Below, piece after piece: positions 45,011-53,760 of a DNA stretch of 64,000 nt. The number at the start of each line of letters is the position of its first letter. The stretch's first letter is position 1. The DNA lies in NCBI RefSeq assembly GCF_016765675.1, contig NZ_JAESWB010000115.1:38497-102496 (forward strand), in the 5' to 3' direction. The notes beneath the pieces were generated by a model, which was not told where the DNA came from, made no database searches, and worked only from the letters and a program-made list of their open reading frames with translations. The position numbers were made by a program, and so were the translations under genes. Origin of the DNA: Neobacillus paridis (lineage in GTDB: Bacteria > Bacillota > Bacilli > Bacillales > Cytobacillaceae).

Positions 45011-47833
45011 ATGAAGGAAAAATGGCAAAAATGGATCAACAAAATAAAGTCCATCTTTACCTTATTAACCCATGGAAAAACGGTAAAGGGCGCTCGGATT
45101 ACCTATGCAGTCGTATGGAATTTATTCCTTCTAACGATGACAGTTGTCATTTTAGGGGGGGCGTTTGCAGCAGGTGTTGGTGCCGGTTACTTTGCATCAC
45201 TCGTGAAGGATGAGCCTGTCCGTTCTTATGAGAGCATGAAAAAAGATATTTATAATTACACAGAAACATCGGAATTATATTTTGATCATAATGTCTATCT
45301 TGGAAAGCTAAGAACTGATCTTGAACGTGAGGAAGTTAGCCTTGATCAAGTGTCTGATTATTTGATAAAGGCCATCGTGGCCACTGAGGACGAATATTTT
45401 TATCAACATCACGGTGTTGTACCAAAGGCTGTTCTGCGTGCTCTGTTTCAAGAAGTTACAAACTCCTCAGTCCAATCAGGAGGTAGTACATTAACCCAGC
45501 AATTAATTAAAAACCAAATTCTGACGAACGAAGTTTCATTTCAAAGGAAAGCCAATGAGATTTTACTGGCACTCCGGCTAGAGAAATTTTTTAGTAAGAA
45601 GGAAATACTGGAGGCTTACCTGAATGTTTCTACCTTTGGAAGAAACTCTTCCGGTAAAAACATTGCCGGGGTTCAAGCAGCAGCGAAGGGGATTTTTGGG
45701 AAAAGGGCAAGTGAATTAACATTAGCACAGGCTGCCTTTATTGCCGGCTTGCCGCAAAGTCCGTTTGGCTATACTCCGTTTACAAATGAAGGAACTGTTA
45801 AAAAGCACCTGGAACCAGGTCTTTCCCGGATGAAAACAGTATTAAAGAGAATGTATGACGGCGGTTATATTAGTGAAAAGCAATATAAAGAAGCATCTGC
45901 CTATGACATTACAAAAGACTTTATCCCACGTGCTGCCAATCCGATTGAAAAATATCCTTGGCTGACCTTTGAAATTGAAAACCGGGCCAAAGAGGTTTTA
46001 ATGACAGTGCTGGCACAAAAGGACGGTTATTCGGAAAAGGATTTAAAAAAGGATGATTCGCTTTACTATAAATATAAAACGTTAGCAGCCCATGATTTGC
46101 GACAGAATGGGTATAAAATTTATACGACTATTGATAAAAAAATTTACGATGCAATGCAAAAAGTAAAGGACCGATACCAATGGTATGGACCGAATAAACC
46201 GGATAAAATAAAAGACCCGGATACAGGGGAATGGAAAACAGTGATGGAGCCTGTCCAGGTTGGTGCCATGTTGATTGAAAATAAAACCGGAAAAATCATC
46301 AGTTTTGTTGGCGGAAGAAAGTATGATAGCGAGCACCAGTTGAACCATGCGACAAATGCCATCAGGCAAAACGGATCAACCATGAAACCGCTGCTTATAT
46401 ACGCTCCGGCAATTGAACTAGGGAAGGCCTCACCGGGGACTCCTCTTCCTGATGTCGCCTTAAGCCTTAATCCTGCAAGCAGCAGTCCATGGCCGCACAA
46501 CTACGATTACCGCTACAGCGGTTTGGTTTCAGCCCGTTACGCACTGGCAAAATCCTACAATGTTCCGGCTGTGAAACTGTATAAGGAAATCGTCAACCAA
46601 CGTCCAGCCAAGTATCTTGAAAAAATGGGTTTCACTTCGCTTACCAAAGCAGACTATACAAATCTTGCTGCCAGTATCGGTTCGTTGACGAACGGTGTTA
46701 CGATTGAAGAAAATACAAACGCCTTTAGCACATTTGCCAATGGTGGACAATTTATTGATGCCTATCTGATTGACAAAATCGTTGATAAAAATGGCAAGGT
46801 AATTTACCAGCATAAAGCGAAGCCGGTGAAGGTTTTCACACCGCAAACGGCCTATCTTACTCTAGATATGATGCGGGACGTGATCAAAATGGGGACCGCG
46901 GCGGGGCTCAGGAGCAAGTTAATCTTTAATGCCGACTGGGCCGGGAAAACAGGAACTGGGAATCAGTATATCGACTCCTGGTTTGTCGCAACCAATCCTA
47001 ATGTCACCTTTGGGCTTTGGAGGGGTTATGACAAGCCTAAATCACTCCAGACTTATGGGATGTCCTACAGCCAGCGAACGAATACTCTCTGGGCTCAATT
47101 AATGAATGCCGCTTATAAAATCAGACCCGATTTGGTTGCCCCAAAACAATCTTTTAAGATGCCGGGCGGAATTGTCAGACGTTCCTACTGTGCCGTTTCA
47201 GGGCTGCTTCCTTCTGCAGCCTGTGCAAAAGCTGGACTCGTTGAAAGTGATTATTTTAAAGTTAATAATGTTCCTACAAAAGTGGATGACAGTTTAATTG
47301 AAGGTCAATATGTCACAATTGGAGACAAGAAGTATTTAGCCTTGCCTTCCACACCAAAGGAGTTTGCCCAGGTTGGCTTAATTTTAAACCCTGATTTTAT
47401 CCGGCGAATGGTCGGGCCTAATTTTCATAATTACAGTCAGCTCATTCCCCAACGGGATCGCTGGGGAAAGGTACTTGTCTCGACAGCCAGGTTGGCGGAT
47501 AACGGAAAAAAACCCAATCCTGTTAGTTTAAAAGCAAGCGGAAATACATTAAGCTGGTCGCAAGCTTCTGACAAAGATGTCGTCGGCTATCGGATTTACC
47601 GCGGGGGGGCAAAAGTGGGCAGTATTGTAAATGGCTCGAAGCGATCATTTACCGCCGGAAACGGGGCCTATTATGTGACGGCAGTCGATATTGCAGGGAA
47701 TGAATCGGCACCATCGAATCTAGTTGAAATTGGAACGGGCGAAAAGCCCAAAGATCAGCCGGTAACAGGTAAACCGGGAGAAAAGTCAACAGGAAACCCT
47801 AAAGACAAGCCGGCTGGAAAAGATAACCACTAA
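45011..47833 (+). CDS. Class A penicillin-binding protein with FN3-like tail
   Basis: A 940-residue bifunctional peptidoglycan synthase. A cytoplasmic N-terminus and one membrane anchor (VVWNLFLLTMTVVILGGAFAAGVGAGYF) are followed by the glycosyltransferase 51 domain with ATEDEYFYQHHGV near residue 125 and GGSTLTQQLIKNQ near 157. The transpeptidase has SxxK in GSTMKP near residue 456, SYN and KTGTG near residue 644. A fibronectin-III-like domain and a Lys/Pro/Gly-rich tail end the protein. ATG 45011 lies nine bases after GAGGTG. It differs from the usual B. subtilis tyrS-rpsD neighbourhood. Confidence 0.92.
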   Translation: MKEKWQKWINKIKSIFTLLTHGKTVKGARITYAVVWNLFLLTMTVVILGGAFAAGVGAGYFASLVKDEPVRSYESMKKDIYNYTETSELYFDHNVYLGKLRTDLEREEVSLDQVSDYLIKAIVATEDEYFYQHHGVVPKAVLRALFQEVTNSSVQSGGSTLTQQLIKNQILTNEVSFQRKANEILLALRLEKFFSKKEILEAYLNVSTFGRNSSGKNIAGVQAAAKGIFGKRASELTLAQAAFIAGLPQSPFGYTPFTNEGTVKKHLEPGLSRMKTVLKRMYDGGYISEKQYKEASAYDITKDFIPRAANPIEKYPWLTFEIENRAKEVLMTVLAQKDGYSEKDLKKDDSLYYKYKTLAAHDLRQNGYKIYTTIDKKIYDAMQKVKDRYQWYGPNKPDKIKDPDTGEWKTVMEPVQVGAMLIENKTGKIISFVGGRKYDSEHQLNHATNAIRQNGSTMKPLLIYAPAIELGKASPGTPLPDVALSLNPASSSPWPHNYDYRYSGLVSARYALAKSYNVPAVKLYKEIVNQRPAKYLEKMGFTSLTKADYTNLAASIGSLTNGVTIEENTNAFSTFANGGQFIDAYLIDKIVDKNGKVIYQHKAKPVKVFTPQTAYLTLDMMRDVIKMGTAAGLRSKLIFNADWAGKTGTGNQYIDSWFVATNPNVTFGLWRGYDKPKSLQTYGMSYSQRTNTLWAQLMNAAYKIRPDLVAPKQSFKMPGGIVRRSYCAVSGLLPSAACAKAGLVESDYFKVNNVPTKVDDSLIEGQYVTIGDKKYLALPSTPKEFAQVGLILNPDFIRRMVGPNFHNYSQLIPQRDRWGKVLVSTARLADNGKKPNPVSLKASGNTLSWSQASDKDVVGYRIYRGGAKVGSIVNGSKRSFTAGNGAYYVTAVDIAGNESAPSNLVEIGTGEKPKDQPVTGKPGEKSTGNPKDKPAGKDNH

Positions 47834-47872
47834 GAAATCAGTTTAATCGCTGAACAGTGAAAAGGTTGTAGC

Positions 47873-47899
47873 AAAAGCACACTTGATGTGTGCTTTTTT
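47873..47899 (+). terminator. Terminator of the penicillin-binding protein gene
   Basis: AAAAGCACAC (47873-47882) pairs with GTGTGCTTTT (47888-47897), with a T-run. Confidence 0.88.
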
Positions 47900-47914
47900 G
47901 CGTGCTGAAATAAC

Positions 47915-47950
47915 AGAAAAAAATTCCCTAACCAAAATGGCAGGGAATTT
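47915..47950 (-). terminator. Terminator of rpsD
   Basis: On the minus strand AAATTCCCT and AGGGAATTT (plus 47942-47950 and 47921-47929) pair and end in a T-run, just after the rpsD stop. Confidence 0.83.
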
Positions 47951-47962
47951 CTTTTGCGAAAA

Positions 47963-48565
47963 TTAACGTGAGTAGAACTCAACGATGAATGTTTCGTTGA
48001 TTTCAGCTGGTAATTCAGAACGCTCTGGCAAGCGAGTGAAAGTACCTTCTAATTTGTCTGCATCAAAAGTTAAATAATCAGGTACAAAGTTAGTTGCTTC
48101 GATTGCTTCTTTAATCACTTCAAGATTACGTGATTTTTCACGGACGCTGATCGTTTGACCAGGAGTTACGCGGTATGATGGAATATCTACGCGAGAACCA
48201 TCAACCAAAATGTGCCCGTGGTTAACTAATTGACGTGCTGCACGACGAGTGCGGGCAAGACCTAAACGGTAGACTAAGTTATCAAGGCGAGACTCAAGCA
48301 AGATCATGAAGTTTTCGCCGTGAACGCCGCTCATTTTACCTGCTTTTACAAATAAGTTATGGAATTGACGCTCATTTACTCCGTACATATGACGAAGCTT
48401 TTGCTTTTCTTGTAATTGCAATCCATATTCAGAAAGCTTTTTGCGTTGGTTTGGACCATGTTGTCCTGGAGCGTAGGGACGCTTTTCTAATTCTTTCCCA
48501 GTACCGCTGAGAGAAATACCAAGACGGCGGGATAATTTCCAGCTTGGGCCGGTATAACGAGCCAT
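47963..48565 (-). CDS. rpsD: 30S ribosomal protein S4
   Basis: Primary 16S rRNA-binding protein that nucleates assembly of the small subunit, 200 residues as in Bacillus. The start [38 protein letters not shown] and the S4 domain ([34 protein letters not shown]) are typical. ATG 48565 follows GAAGGAGGAGT; the longer frame is not needed. There are no ribosomal neighbours: in Bacillus this gene stands alone and is autoregulated by S4 through its leader. Confidence 0.97.
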   Translation of the reverse strand: MARYTGPSWKLSRRLGISLSGTGKELEKRPYAPGQHGPNQRKKLSEYGLQLQEKQKLRHMYGVNERQFHNLFVKAGKMSGVHGENFMILLESRLDNLVYRLGLARTRRAARQLVNHGHILVDGSRVDIPSYRVTPGQTISVREKSRNLEVIKEAIEATNFVPDYLTFDADKLEGTFTRLPERSELPAEINETFIVEFYSR

Positions 48566-48783
48566 AAGATGACTCCTCCTTCGTGTTTTTATTTGGGTAA
48601 AATAAAAACCGTTAAGACACACTTTTAACAGTCATTTTGTTTTCATGCACCATCGCCCCAGCAGCAGAGGGTTACACGATGCACCATCGTAAGATCTTTG
48701 AAAACTGTCTAGCTTCCGCTTTTCTTACGAGGAACAAAATGAAACAATTAAAGTTGTTCTTATAGGCTGCAATATTTTACACA
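48566..48783 (-). promoter_or_regulatory. Long structured leader of rpsD, probable S4 autoregulatory target
   Basis: The region between the promoter and the rpsD ATG is about 218 bases. It carries the 11-base direct repeat ATGCACCATCG (plus 48645-48655 and 48679-48689), whose second copy is part of the hairpin CGATG/CATCG. A GTTAA/TTAAC pair lies nearer the start. B. subtilis rpsD is known to be repressed by S4 binding its leader; assignment here is by position and structure, not by a covariance match. Confidence 0.55.
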
Positions 48784-48789
48784 AATGCT

Positions 48790-48819
48790 ATTATATAATT
48801 TTTATATGATGAAAGTCAA
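48790..48819 (-). promoter_or_regulatory. Sigma-A promoter of rpsD
   Basis: On the minus strand TTGACT (48819-48814) is followed after 18 bases by TATAAT (48795-48790). It is the only strong match upstream of rpsD. Confidence 0.8.
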
Positions 48820-48908
48820 TATCAATTTAGCTAAAACAGTATATTCATGGATTGAAAAAATTTAAATGAACTTTTTCGTGAAAATATTTCAAAAGGACTA
48901 CGAAATTT

Positions 48909-48927
48909 CCTGATATCAGGTTATAAT
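48909..48927 (+). promoter_or_regulatory. dgcP -10 box with abutting 12-bp perfect palindrome
   Basis: CCTGATATCAGG (48909-48920) is a perfect palindrome one base before TATAAT (48922-48927), about 50 bases upstream of the dgcP start. No good -35 is visible. This is the position expected for an operator in the spacer. Confidence 0.5.
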
Positions 48928-48976
48928 GTATATATTTGGAATTTTATGCTATATCTGAATATTAGGTGGAGATAAA

Positions 48977-50404
48977 ATGAATTATCTAGAAAGAGATCTG
49001 CGAGCGCAAGCTGAAAAATATAAAAATCTATTCCTAATTAGTGAAAAGCTGCATTCATGTATGGATATGGAGACCTTATTAGAGGAACTATTTGTTATTT
49101 TGCATGAGAATTATTCTGATTATTCCTATTGCCTATTTCTTTCATTTGATACCCATAGCCGTGAAAATTATCCTATCAAGGAATTGGAATACGATAGTGA
49201 AAATGTTGCTGCCGCGAAAGCCTATGCCTTGGGGGAAGTTCAATTTGAACAATCAATCACAGATAGAAACGCGATTATTTATGCACCTTTAAAGGGGATT
49301 CAAGGAGTTTATGGGGTATTGCAAATGATTGCCCGTGATTCGGTTGATTTTCCAGAATCAGAAATTGAATTTATTACCCTACTGGCTGGCAGTGTCGGGC
49401 ATGCCATTGAAAATGCAAAGCTGTATCAGCAGTCGGAGCAGCTGGTATGCAATTTAAAGCTGTTAAATGAAGCTACCAAACAGTTTAATTCCAATCTTAA
49501 GCTTGAGGAGGCAATGAGCAATATTTCTCAACAAATTCAGTCCGCTTTTCAAGCAGAAGAGGTCGGCTTTTTTGTGCTGACGGATGACCAGTTGAAAGTG
49601 AAATTGCTGCCTGGTTCAACTCCATATTTTTATTCAAAGCTGGGACAAGTCTATATCCAATATTTTAAGGAGAAAATTCTGCAAGAAAAAGACTCTCTTT
49701 ACTTTGCTGATTTTAGGAGTGAAATGGAGGTTGGAGAAGAATTTCACTCCATTATGGCTGTTCCCGTGTACCAAGGTCAGAGCTTAAAGGGCTTTTCCAT
49801 TGTCATGCATCATAAGCCATACTTCTTTACATTTGACACATATAAATTATTGCAGACATTAATTCAACATTCTTCGTTGGCCTTAATGAATCATAAGCTG
49901 CGGGAGGAATTGAATAAATTAGTCATCACGGATTATTTGACAAAGCTGCATTCGCGCAAATATTTAGATGAAAAGATTCTTCATTCGATGAAAAAGGATA
50001 AGCAAGGTACGTTCATCTTGATTGATATTGATAATTTTAAAAAAATCAATGATACCTACGGACATCAAGTGGGCGATGAGATTCTCGTTCAAGTGGCTAA
50101 TGTAATTAAAGCAAATATTCGCGAAAAAGATATTGGAGCACGCTGGGGCGGTGAAGAGTTAGCCATCTATCTGCCAATGGTTTCATTGGATAATGGGACA
50201 GCGATAGCGAAAAGATTAATTAAGAAGGTGGAGGAAAATTCAAACCCTAGAGTCACGGTCTCATGCGGTGTTTCGTATTGGTATAAAGATTTGGCTCATT
50301 CCTATCAATCCTTGTTTAAACGGGCGGATGAAGCGTTATATGTGGCGAAAACAACCGGGAAGAACAGAGTAGTTGCCCAAACAGATCATCATGAGGCAAG
50401 CTAG
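48977..50404 (+). CDS. dgcP: GAF-GAF-GGDEF diguanylate cyclase, DgcP (YtrP) family
   Basis: Makes cyclic di-GMP from two GTP; a cytosolic enzyme of 475 residues. Two GAF-like sensor domains (about 20-150 and 170-310) precede the GGDEF domain (about 315-465). The active-site motif is GGEEL in RWGGEELAIYLP, an active variant of GGDEF. FILIDIDNFKKINDTYGHQVGD binds metal and GTP. An inhibitory I-site REKD lies exactly five residues before GGEEL, so product feedback is likely. B. subtilis YtrP/DgcP is an active cyclase at this locus. Confidence 0.9.
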   Translation: MNYLERDLRAQAEKYKNLFLISEKLHSCMDMETLLEELFVILHENYSDYSYCLFLSFDTHSRENYPIKELEYDSENVAAAKAYALGEVQFEQSITDRNAIIYAPLKGIQGVYGVLQMIARDSVDFPESEIEFITLLAGSVGHAIENAKLYQQSEQLVCNLKLLNEATKQFNSNLKLEEAMSNISQQIQSAFQAEEVGFFVLTDDQLKVKLLPGSTPYFYSKLGQVYIQYFKEKILQEKDSLYFADFRSEMEVGEEFHSIMAVPVYQGQSLKGFSIVMHHKPYFFTFDTYKLLQTLIQHSSLALMNHKLREELNKLVITDYLTKLHSRKYLDEKILHSMKKDKQGTFILIDIDNFKKINDTYGHQVGDEILVQVANVIKANIREKDIGARWGGEELAIYLPMVSLDNGTAIAKRLIKKVEENSNPRVTVSCGVSYWYKDLAHSYQSLFKRADEALYVAKTTGKNRVVAQTDHHEAS

Positions 50405-50409
50405 CAATG

Positions 50410-50438
50410 GTATCAGGCACTTTTTTGGTGCCTGACAC
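50410..50438. repeat. GGTGTCAGGCAC-type hairpin downstream of dgcP
   Basis: GTATCAGGCAC (50410-50420) pairs with GTGCCTGACAC (50428-50438) with one mismatch. A T-run lies in the loop and another follows at about 50453. Related palindromes occur at 34391-34471 and 59313-59360. It may act as a terminator for dgcP. Confidence 0.72.
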
Positions 50439-50460
50439 CGCTTGAAATAGCCTCTTTTTT

Positions 50461-50528
50461 TACAAGATGTCCAGCTCCACAAGGAAAGCTTCGTCAGCAT
50501 TGGCTGATCGAAGGCGCTTACGCTTTTC
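50461..50528. repeat. Intergenic repeat-like segment next to ytsP
   Basis: CTTCGTCAGC (50489-50498) and GCTGATCGAAG (50503-50513) form a hairpin. The flanks GTCCAGCTCC and GGCGCTTACGCTTTTCTT resemble a repeat I recall as dispersed in many Bacillus genomes. A shorter similar string, GTCTAGCTTCCGCTTTTCTT, is at about 48708-48727. Confidence 0.5.
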
Positions 50529-51011
50529 TTAAATGAATTTAATTAATACTGAAACAAATTCCTCAAGCTTTTCTTGGTCAAGTTCATCGAAGCGGTTCAA
50601 TTCTGGTGAATCAATGTCTAAAACGCCAATTAAATGTTCCCCTTTTAAAAGCGGTATGACGATTTCCGATTGAGAGGTGGAATCACAGGCAATGTGACCG
50701 GGGAATTGGCTGACATCGGCGATCCGGACCGTTTCTTTTTTTAATGCGGCGGTACCGCATACCCCTTTGCCGACAGGGATTCGGACGCAGGCGGGCAGAC
50801 CTTGAAACGGCCCTAAGACAAGCTCGTTATTTGTATCCATTAAATAAAAACCAACCCAGTTAATCCGGTCAAGAAATTGATTTAATAAGGCCGCTGCATT
50901 GCTTAAGTTGGCTATTTGATTTTTTTCATCATGGATTAATGCATGTAATTGCTTTTTAACCATTTGATAATTTTCTTCACGGCTTCCCGTGTATTTTTCG
51001 ACGTTAAACAT
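50529..51011 (-). CDS. ytsP: Free methionine-(R)-sulfoxide reductase, GAF-domain (YtsP)
   Basis: Reduces free Met-R-sulfoxide back to methionine, an oxidative repair step. The 160-residue protein is a single GAF domain. The three active-site cysteines of the fRMsr family are visible as Cys75, Cys85 and Cys109 (LPACVRIPVGKGVCGTAA and HIACDSTSQSEI), with the same spacing as in the E. coli enzyme (84, 94, 118). It is convergent to dgcP; both have GAF folds but unrelated roles. Confidence 0.93.
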   Translation of the reverse strand: MFNVEKYTGSREENYQMVKKQLHALIHDEKNQIANLSNAAALLNQFLDRINWVGFYLMDTNNELVLGPFQGLPACVRIPVGKGVCGTAALKKETVRIADVSQFPGHIACDSTSQSEIVIPLLKGEHLIGVLDIDSPELNRFDELDQEKLEEFVSVLIKFI

Positions 51012-51165
51012 GTCATTTCACCTATTTCTGTTGCGTATTATTCATTATTTTAGCAGAAATCGAAGAATTTGAGCAGACTTTGTCGACATTTTTGAGAAGG
51101 AAACAACGGTGACAACAAGAATCCTTATAATAAGGGGATTTATGATGTTTCAAGGGGGGGAATCA

Positions 51166-51798
51166 ATGAAGAAAAATGCTAAGGATGAGATTATCAGAGC
51201 GGCAATTATATTATTTAATTCAAAAGGGTATTCAGGAACGTCAATAAGGGATATTGCCAAGCTGGCAAAAGTTAATACAGCGACCATTGCCTACTATTTT
51301 GATAACAAAGCGGGACTGTTGGAATATTGTATTACCCACTTTTTTGAGCAATATATTCGAATCATGGATGAGGTGTTTCATTCAATTGATAAGGGTGCCA
51401 GAACATGCCTAAAGCAAATGGTTACAGAATTATTGCAATTTCAATTTGAAAACATTCAGCTGGCCAGCTTTGTTTATCGGGAAATGTCAGTGAATACGCA
51501 AGTTTCCCGTGAAGTCATGGCTACATACTCTTTGAAAGAGAAATATTATTTTCAACAGATATTTGAAAGAGGATTTGAATGGAACGAGTTTCGGCCGCAT
51601 TCCATTCCGTATTTAATCATTCAGCTCAAGGCCTTATTAATGATGCCATTTACCAACGCCATTTATCTGCGGGAAGTATTATATATTTTTCCAAATGAAA
51701 ATTTCTTCGTGCAAAAATATTTGAAAGATATCCATTTATGGATTGATCGAACCTTATGTACCGACCTTCCGCTTAAAAAAGGTGCGATAGTAAAATAG
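51166..51798 (+). CDS. refaZ: TetR-family regulator RefaZ (YttP)
   Basis: A 210-residue TetR-type DNA-binding protein. The N-terminal HTH is AKDEIIRAAIILFNSKGYSGTSIRDIAKLAKVNTATIAYYFDNKAGLLEY. The orthologue at this locus in B. subtilis is RefaZ, which binds a few sites near the origin and affects FtsZ ring assembly during sporulation. ATG 51166 follows a run of seven G; upstream in-frame ATGs are not better placed. It lies directly before ezrA, another FtsZ regulator. Confidence 0.88.
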   Translation: MKKNAKDEIIRAAIILFNSKGYSGTSIRDIAKLAKVNTATIAYYFDNKAGLLEYCITHFFEQYIRIMDEVFHSIDKGARTCLKQMVTELLQFQFENIQLASFVYREMSVNTQVSREVMATYSLKEKYYFQQIFERGFEWNEFRPHSIPYLIIQLKALLMMPFTNAIYLREVLYIFPNENFFVQKYLKDIHLWIDRTLCTDLPLKKGAIVK

Positions 51799-51960
51799 CG
51801 ATAACCGCTATTTTTTTTTACAAAAAAATTGAAAATAATAGTCAAAAACTGTCGTTTACATGGTATCATAAAGGCATCGAATAAACATGAAAGAATTTTT
51901 TTAAGATAAATTGTACGTGCTAAAATGGAATCATTGTTGTTTGGAATAGGAGGCTTACAA

Positions 51961-53649
51961 GTGATTTATATCATTGGACCGTTCATCCTCTTACTTGCAT
52001 TATTTGTATCAGGATATTTCATAAAGAAAAAATACTTTAAAGAAATGGACCGTTTAGAGGCTTGGAAGATTGATCTGTTTAACCGTCCGGTAACAGAAGA
52101 AATGTCAAAAGTAAAACAGCTGAATATGACGGGACAGACAGAGGAGCTTTTTGAGCGTTGGCGGAATCAGTGGGATGAAGTGATTACTGTAAAGCTTCCA
52201 AGTTTTGAGGAGATGCTGTTTGATGCGGAAGAATACATAGATCATTACCGTTTCAAGAAAGCTAAAGAATTGCAGCAGCAGCTTGCAGAACAACTGCAGG
52301 AGGCTGAAAACCAAATAAATAATATTTTAGCTGAACTCAATGAACTGGTTGGCAGTGAAGAAAAAAACCGGCAAGAAATTGAACAATTAAAGGAACAATA
52401 TCGGGAAACAAAGAAGATGTTGCTGGCACATCGTCATAATTTTGGCAAAGCCGAAAAGCAGCTGGAAGCCGGACTTGATGAGATTTCCCAAAAGTTCCAT
52501 GATTTTGATGAAAAAACAGAACATGGTGACTATTTGGAAGCGCGTGAAGTGGTTCTCTCAATTCATAGTAAGCTTGACACGATAAAGAATAATATGGATT
52601 TAATCCCACAATTGCTGATTGAAAATCAATCGCTGCTCCCCAATCAACTAACGGAGGTTCTAGACGGCTATCGGGAGATGACGGAAGCTGACTATTACTT
52701 GGAACATATTAACGTGGAAACTGAAACAAATCGTTTACAGGAGAAGCTGGCTGAAAATATCGCCTTCATTGAAAACATGGAAATGGAAAAAGCTGTAGAG
52801 GGTACAAAAGAGGTAAAAGAGCGCATTGATATTCTGTTAGATCTGTTGGAAAAAGAGGTTTATGCCAAGCACTCGCTGTTAAAAAATAAGGAGATTACCA
52901 GCGATCTGTTGGCCTCAGCCGAAGCGGAAAGTAAAAATCTTGCGGGTGAAATCCTCCAAGTGCAAGCAAGTTACCAAGTACCGGAAAAAGATTTGGAAAT
53001 TCAAACGAATTTGGAAAAGGAACTCGCTGCTGTTTATAAACGCTATGAGATTCTATTAGAGAAATTAAAGCAAAATGAAACGGCTCAATCTGTAATGAGT
53101 GATGAGCTAAGTGAAATTAAGGAACAATTAGATTTGCTTGTTGAAGAACAGCAAACTTTCTCGCAAAAATTACAGGCACTTCGCAAGGATGAGTTTGCCG
53201 CTAGAGAACAAGTAAAAGAGCTAACGAAGAAAGTGGCAGAAACGGTTCGGCTTGTACAGAAAAGCAATGTTCCCGGATTGCCGGAAGATTATAAATACCT
53301 TTTTGAGGATGCCAATGAAAGTATTCGCAATGTCAAAGTACAGCTGGAAGAAAAACCGCTAAATGTTTCTGTGCTTAATCAATATTTGGAGATGGCGGTG
53401 TTAACGGTCGAAAAACTGGTGAATTCGACGATCGAGTTAATTGAAAATGTGATGCTTGCCGAACAAGGAATTCAATATGGAAATCGCTATCGAAGTCAAT
53501 ATCCATCTGTTGCCAAAGGCTTAGCCGAAGCTGAAAATGCTTTTAGACGTTATGATTATCAAGAAGCACTAGAGCAGGTCGCTGCCTCCCTTGAAGCAGT
53601 TGACCCGGAGGCGTTGAAAAAAATTAAAGCTGCAATAGAGTCAACATAA
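51961..53649 (+). CDS. ezrA: Septation ring formation regulator EzrA
   Basis: A membrane-anchored cytosolic protein that limits FtsZ ring formation and links it to cell-wall synthesis. One N-terminal transmembrane segment (IYIIGPFILLLALFVSGYFI) is followed by over 500 residues of spectrin-like coiled coil. Typical early segments are RLEAWKIDLFNRPVTEEMSKVKQLNMTGQTEELFERWR. GTG 51961 has AGGAGG seven bases upstream and gives 562 residues, the usual length. A frame beginning at 51925 would translate through that ribosome site. Confidence 0.95.
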   Translation: MIYIIGPFILLLALFVSGYFIKKKYFKEMDRLEAWKIDLFNRPVTEEMSKVKQLNMTGQTEELFERWRNQWDEVITVKLPSFEEMLFDAEEYIDHYRFKKAKELQQQLAEQLQEAENQINNILAELNELVGSEEKNRQEIEQLKEQYRETKKMLLAHRHNFGKAEKQLEAGLDEISQKFHDFDEKTEHGDYLEAREVVLSIHSKLDTIKNNMDLIPQLLIENQSLLPNQLTEVLDGYREMTEADYYLEHINVETETNRLQEKLAENIAFIENMEMEKAVEGTKEVKERIDILLDLLEKEVYAKHSLLKNKEITSDLLASAEAESKNLAGEILQVQASYQVPEKDLEIQTNLEKELAAVYKRYEILLEKLKQNETAQSVMSDELSEIKEQLDLLVEEQQTFSQKLQALRKDEFAAREQVKELTKKVAETVRLVQKSNVPGLPEDYKYLFEDANESIRNVKVQLEEKPLNVSVLNQYLEMAVLTVEKLVNSTIELIENVMLAEQGIQYGNRYRSQYPSVAKGLAEAENAFRRYDYQEALEQVAASLEAVDPEALKKIKAAIEST

Positions 53650-53651
53650 CC

Positions 53652-53693
53652 AAAGAAACCGGTTTAACCAAATATTGGTTAGCCGGTTTCTTT
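53652..53693 (+). terminator. Terminator of ezrA
   Basis: AAAGAAACCGG (53652-53662) pairs with CCGGTTTCTTT (53683-53693), with further inner pairs, followed by T-rich sequence. Confidence 0.88.
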
Positions 53694-53760
53694 ACTTCTT
53701 TTTTTTTAAACCTGGTGTTTTTATGATAAAATTTTAGCGGCAGAAGAAAGGTGAAAAATT

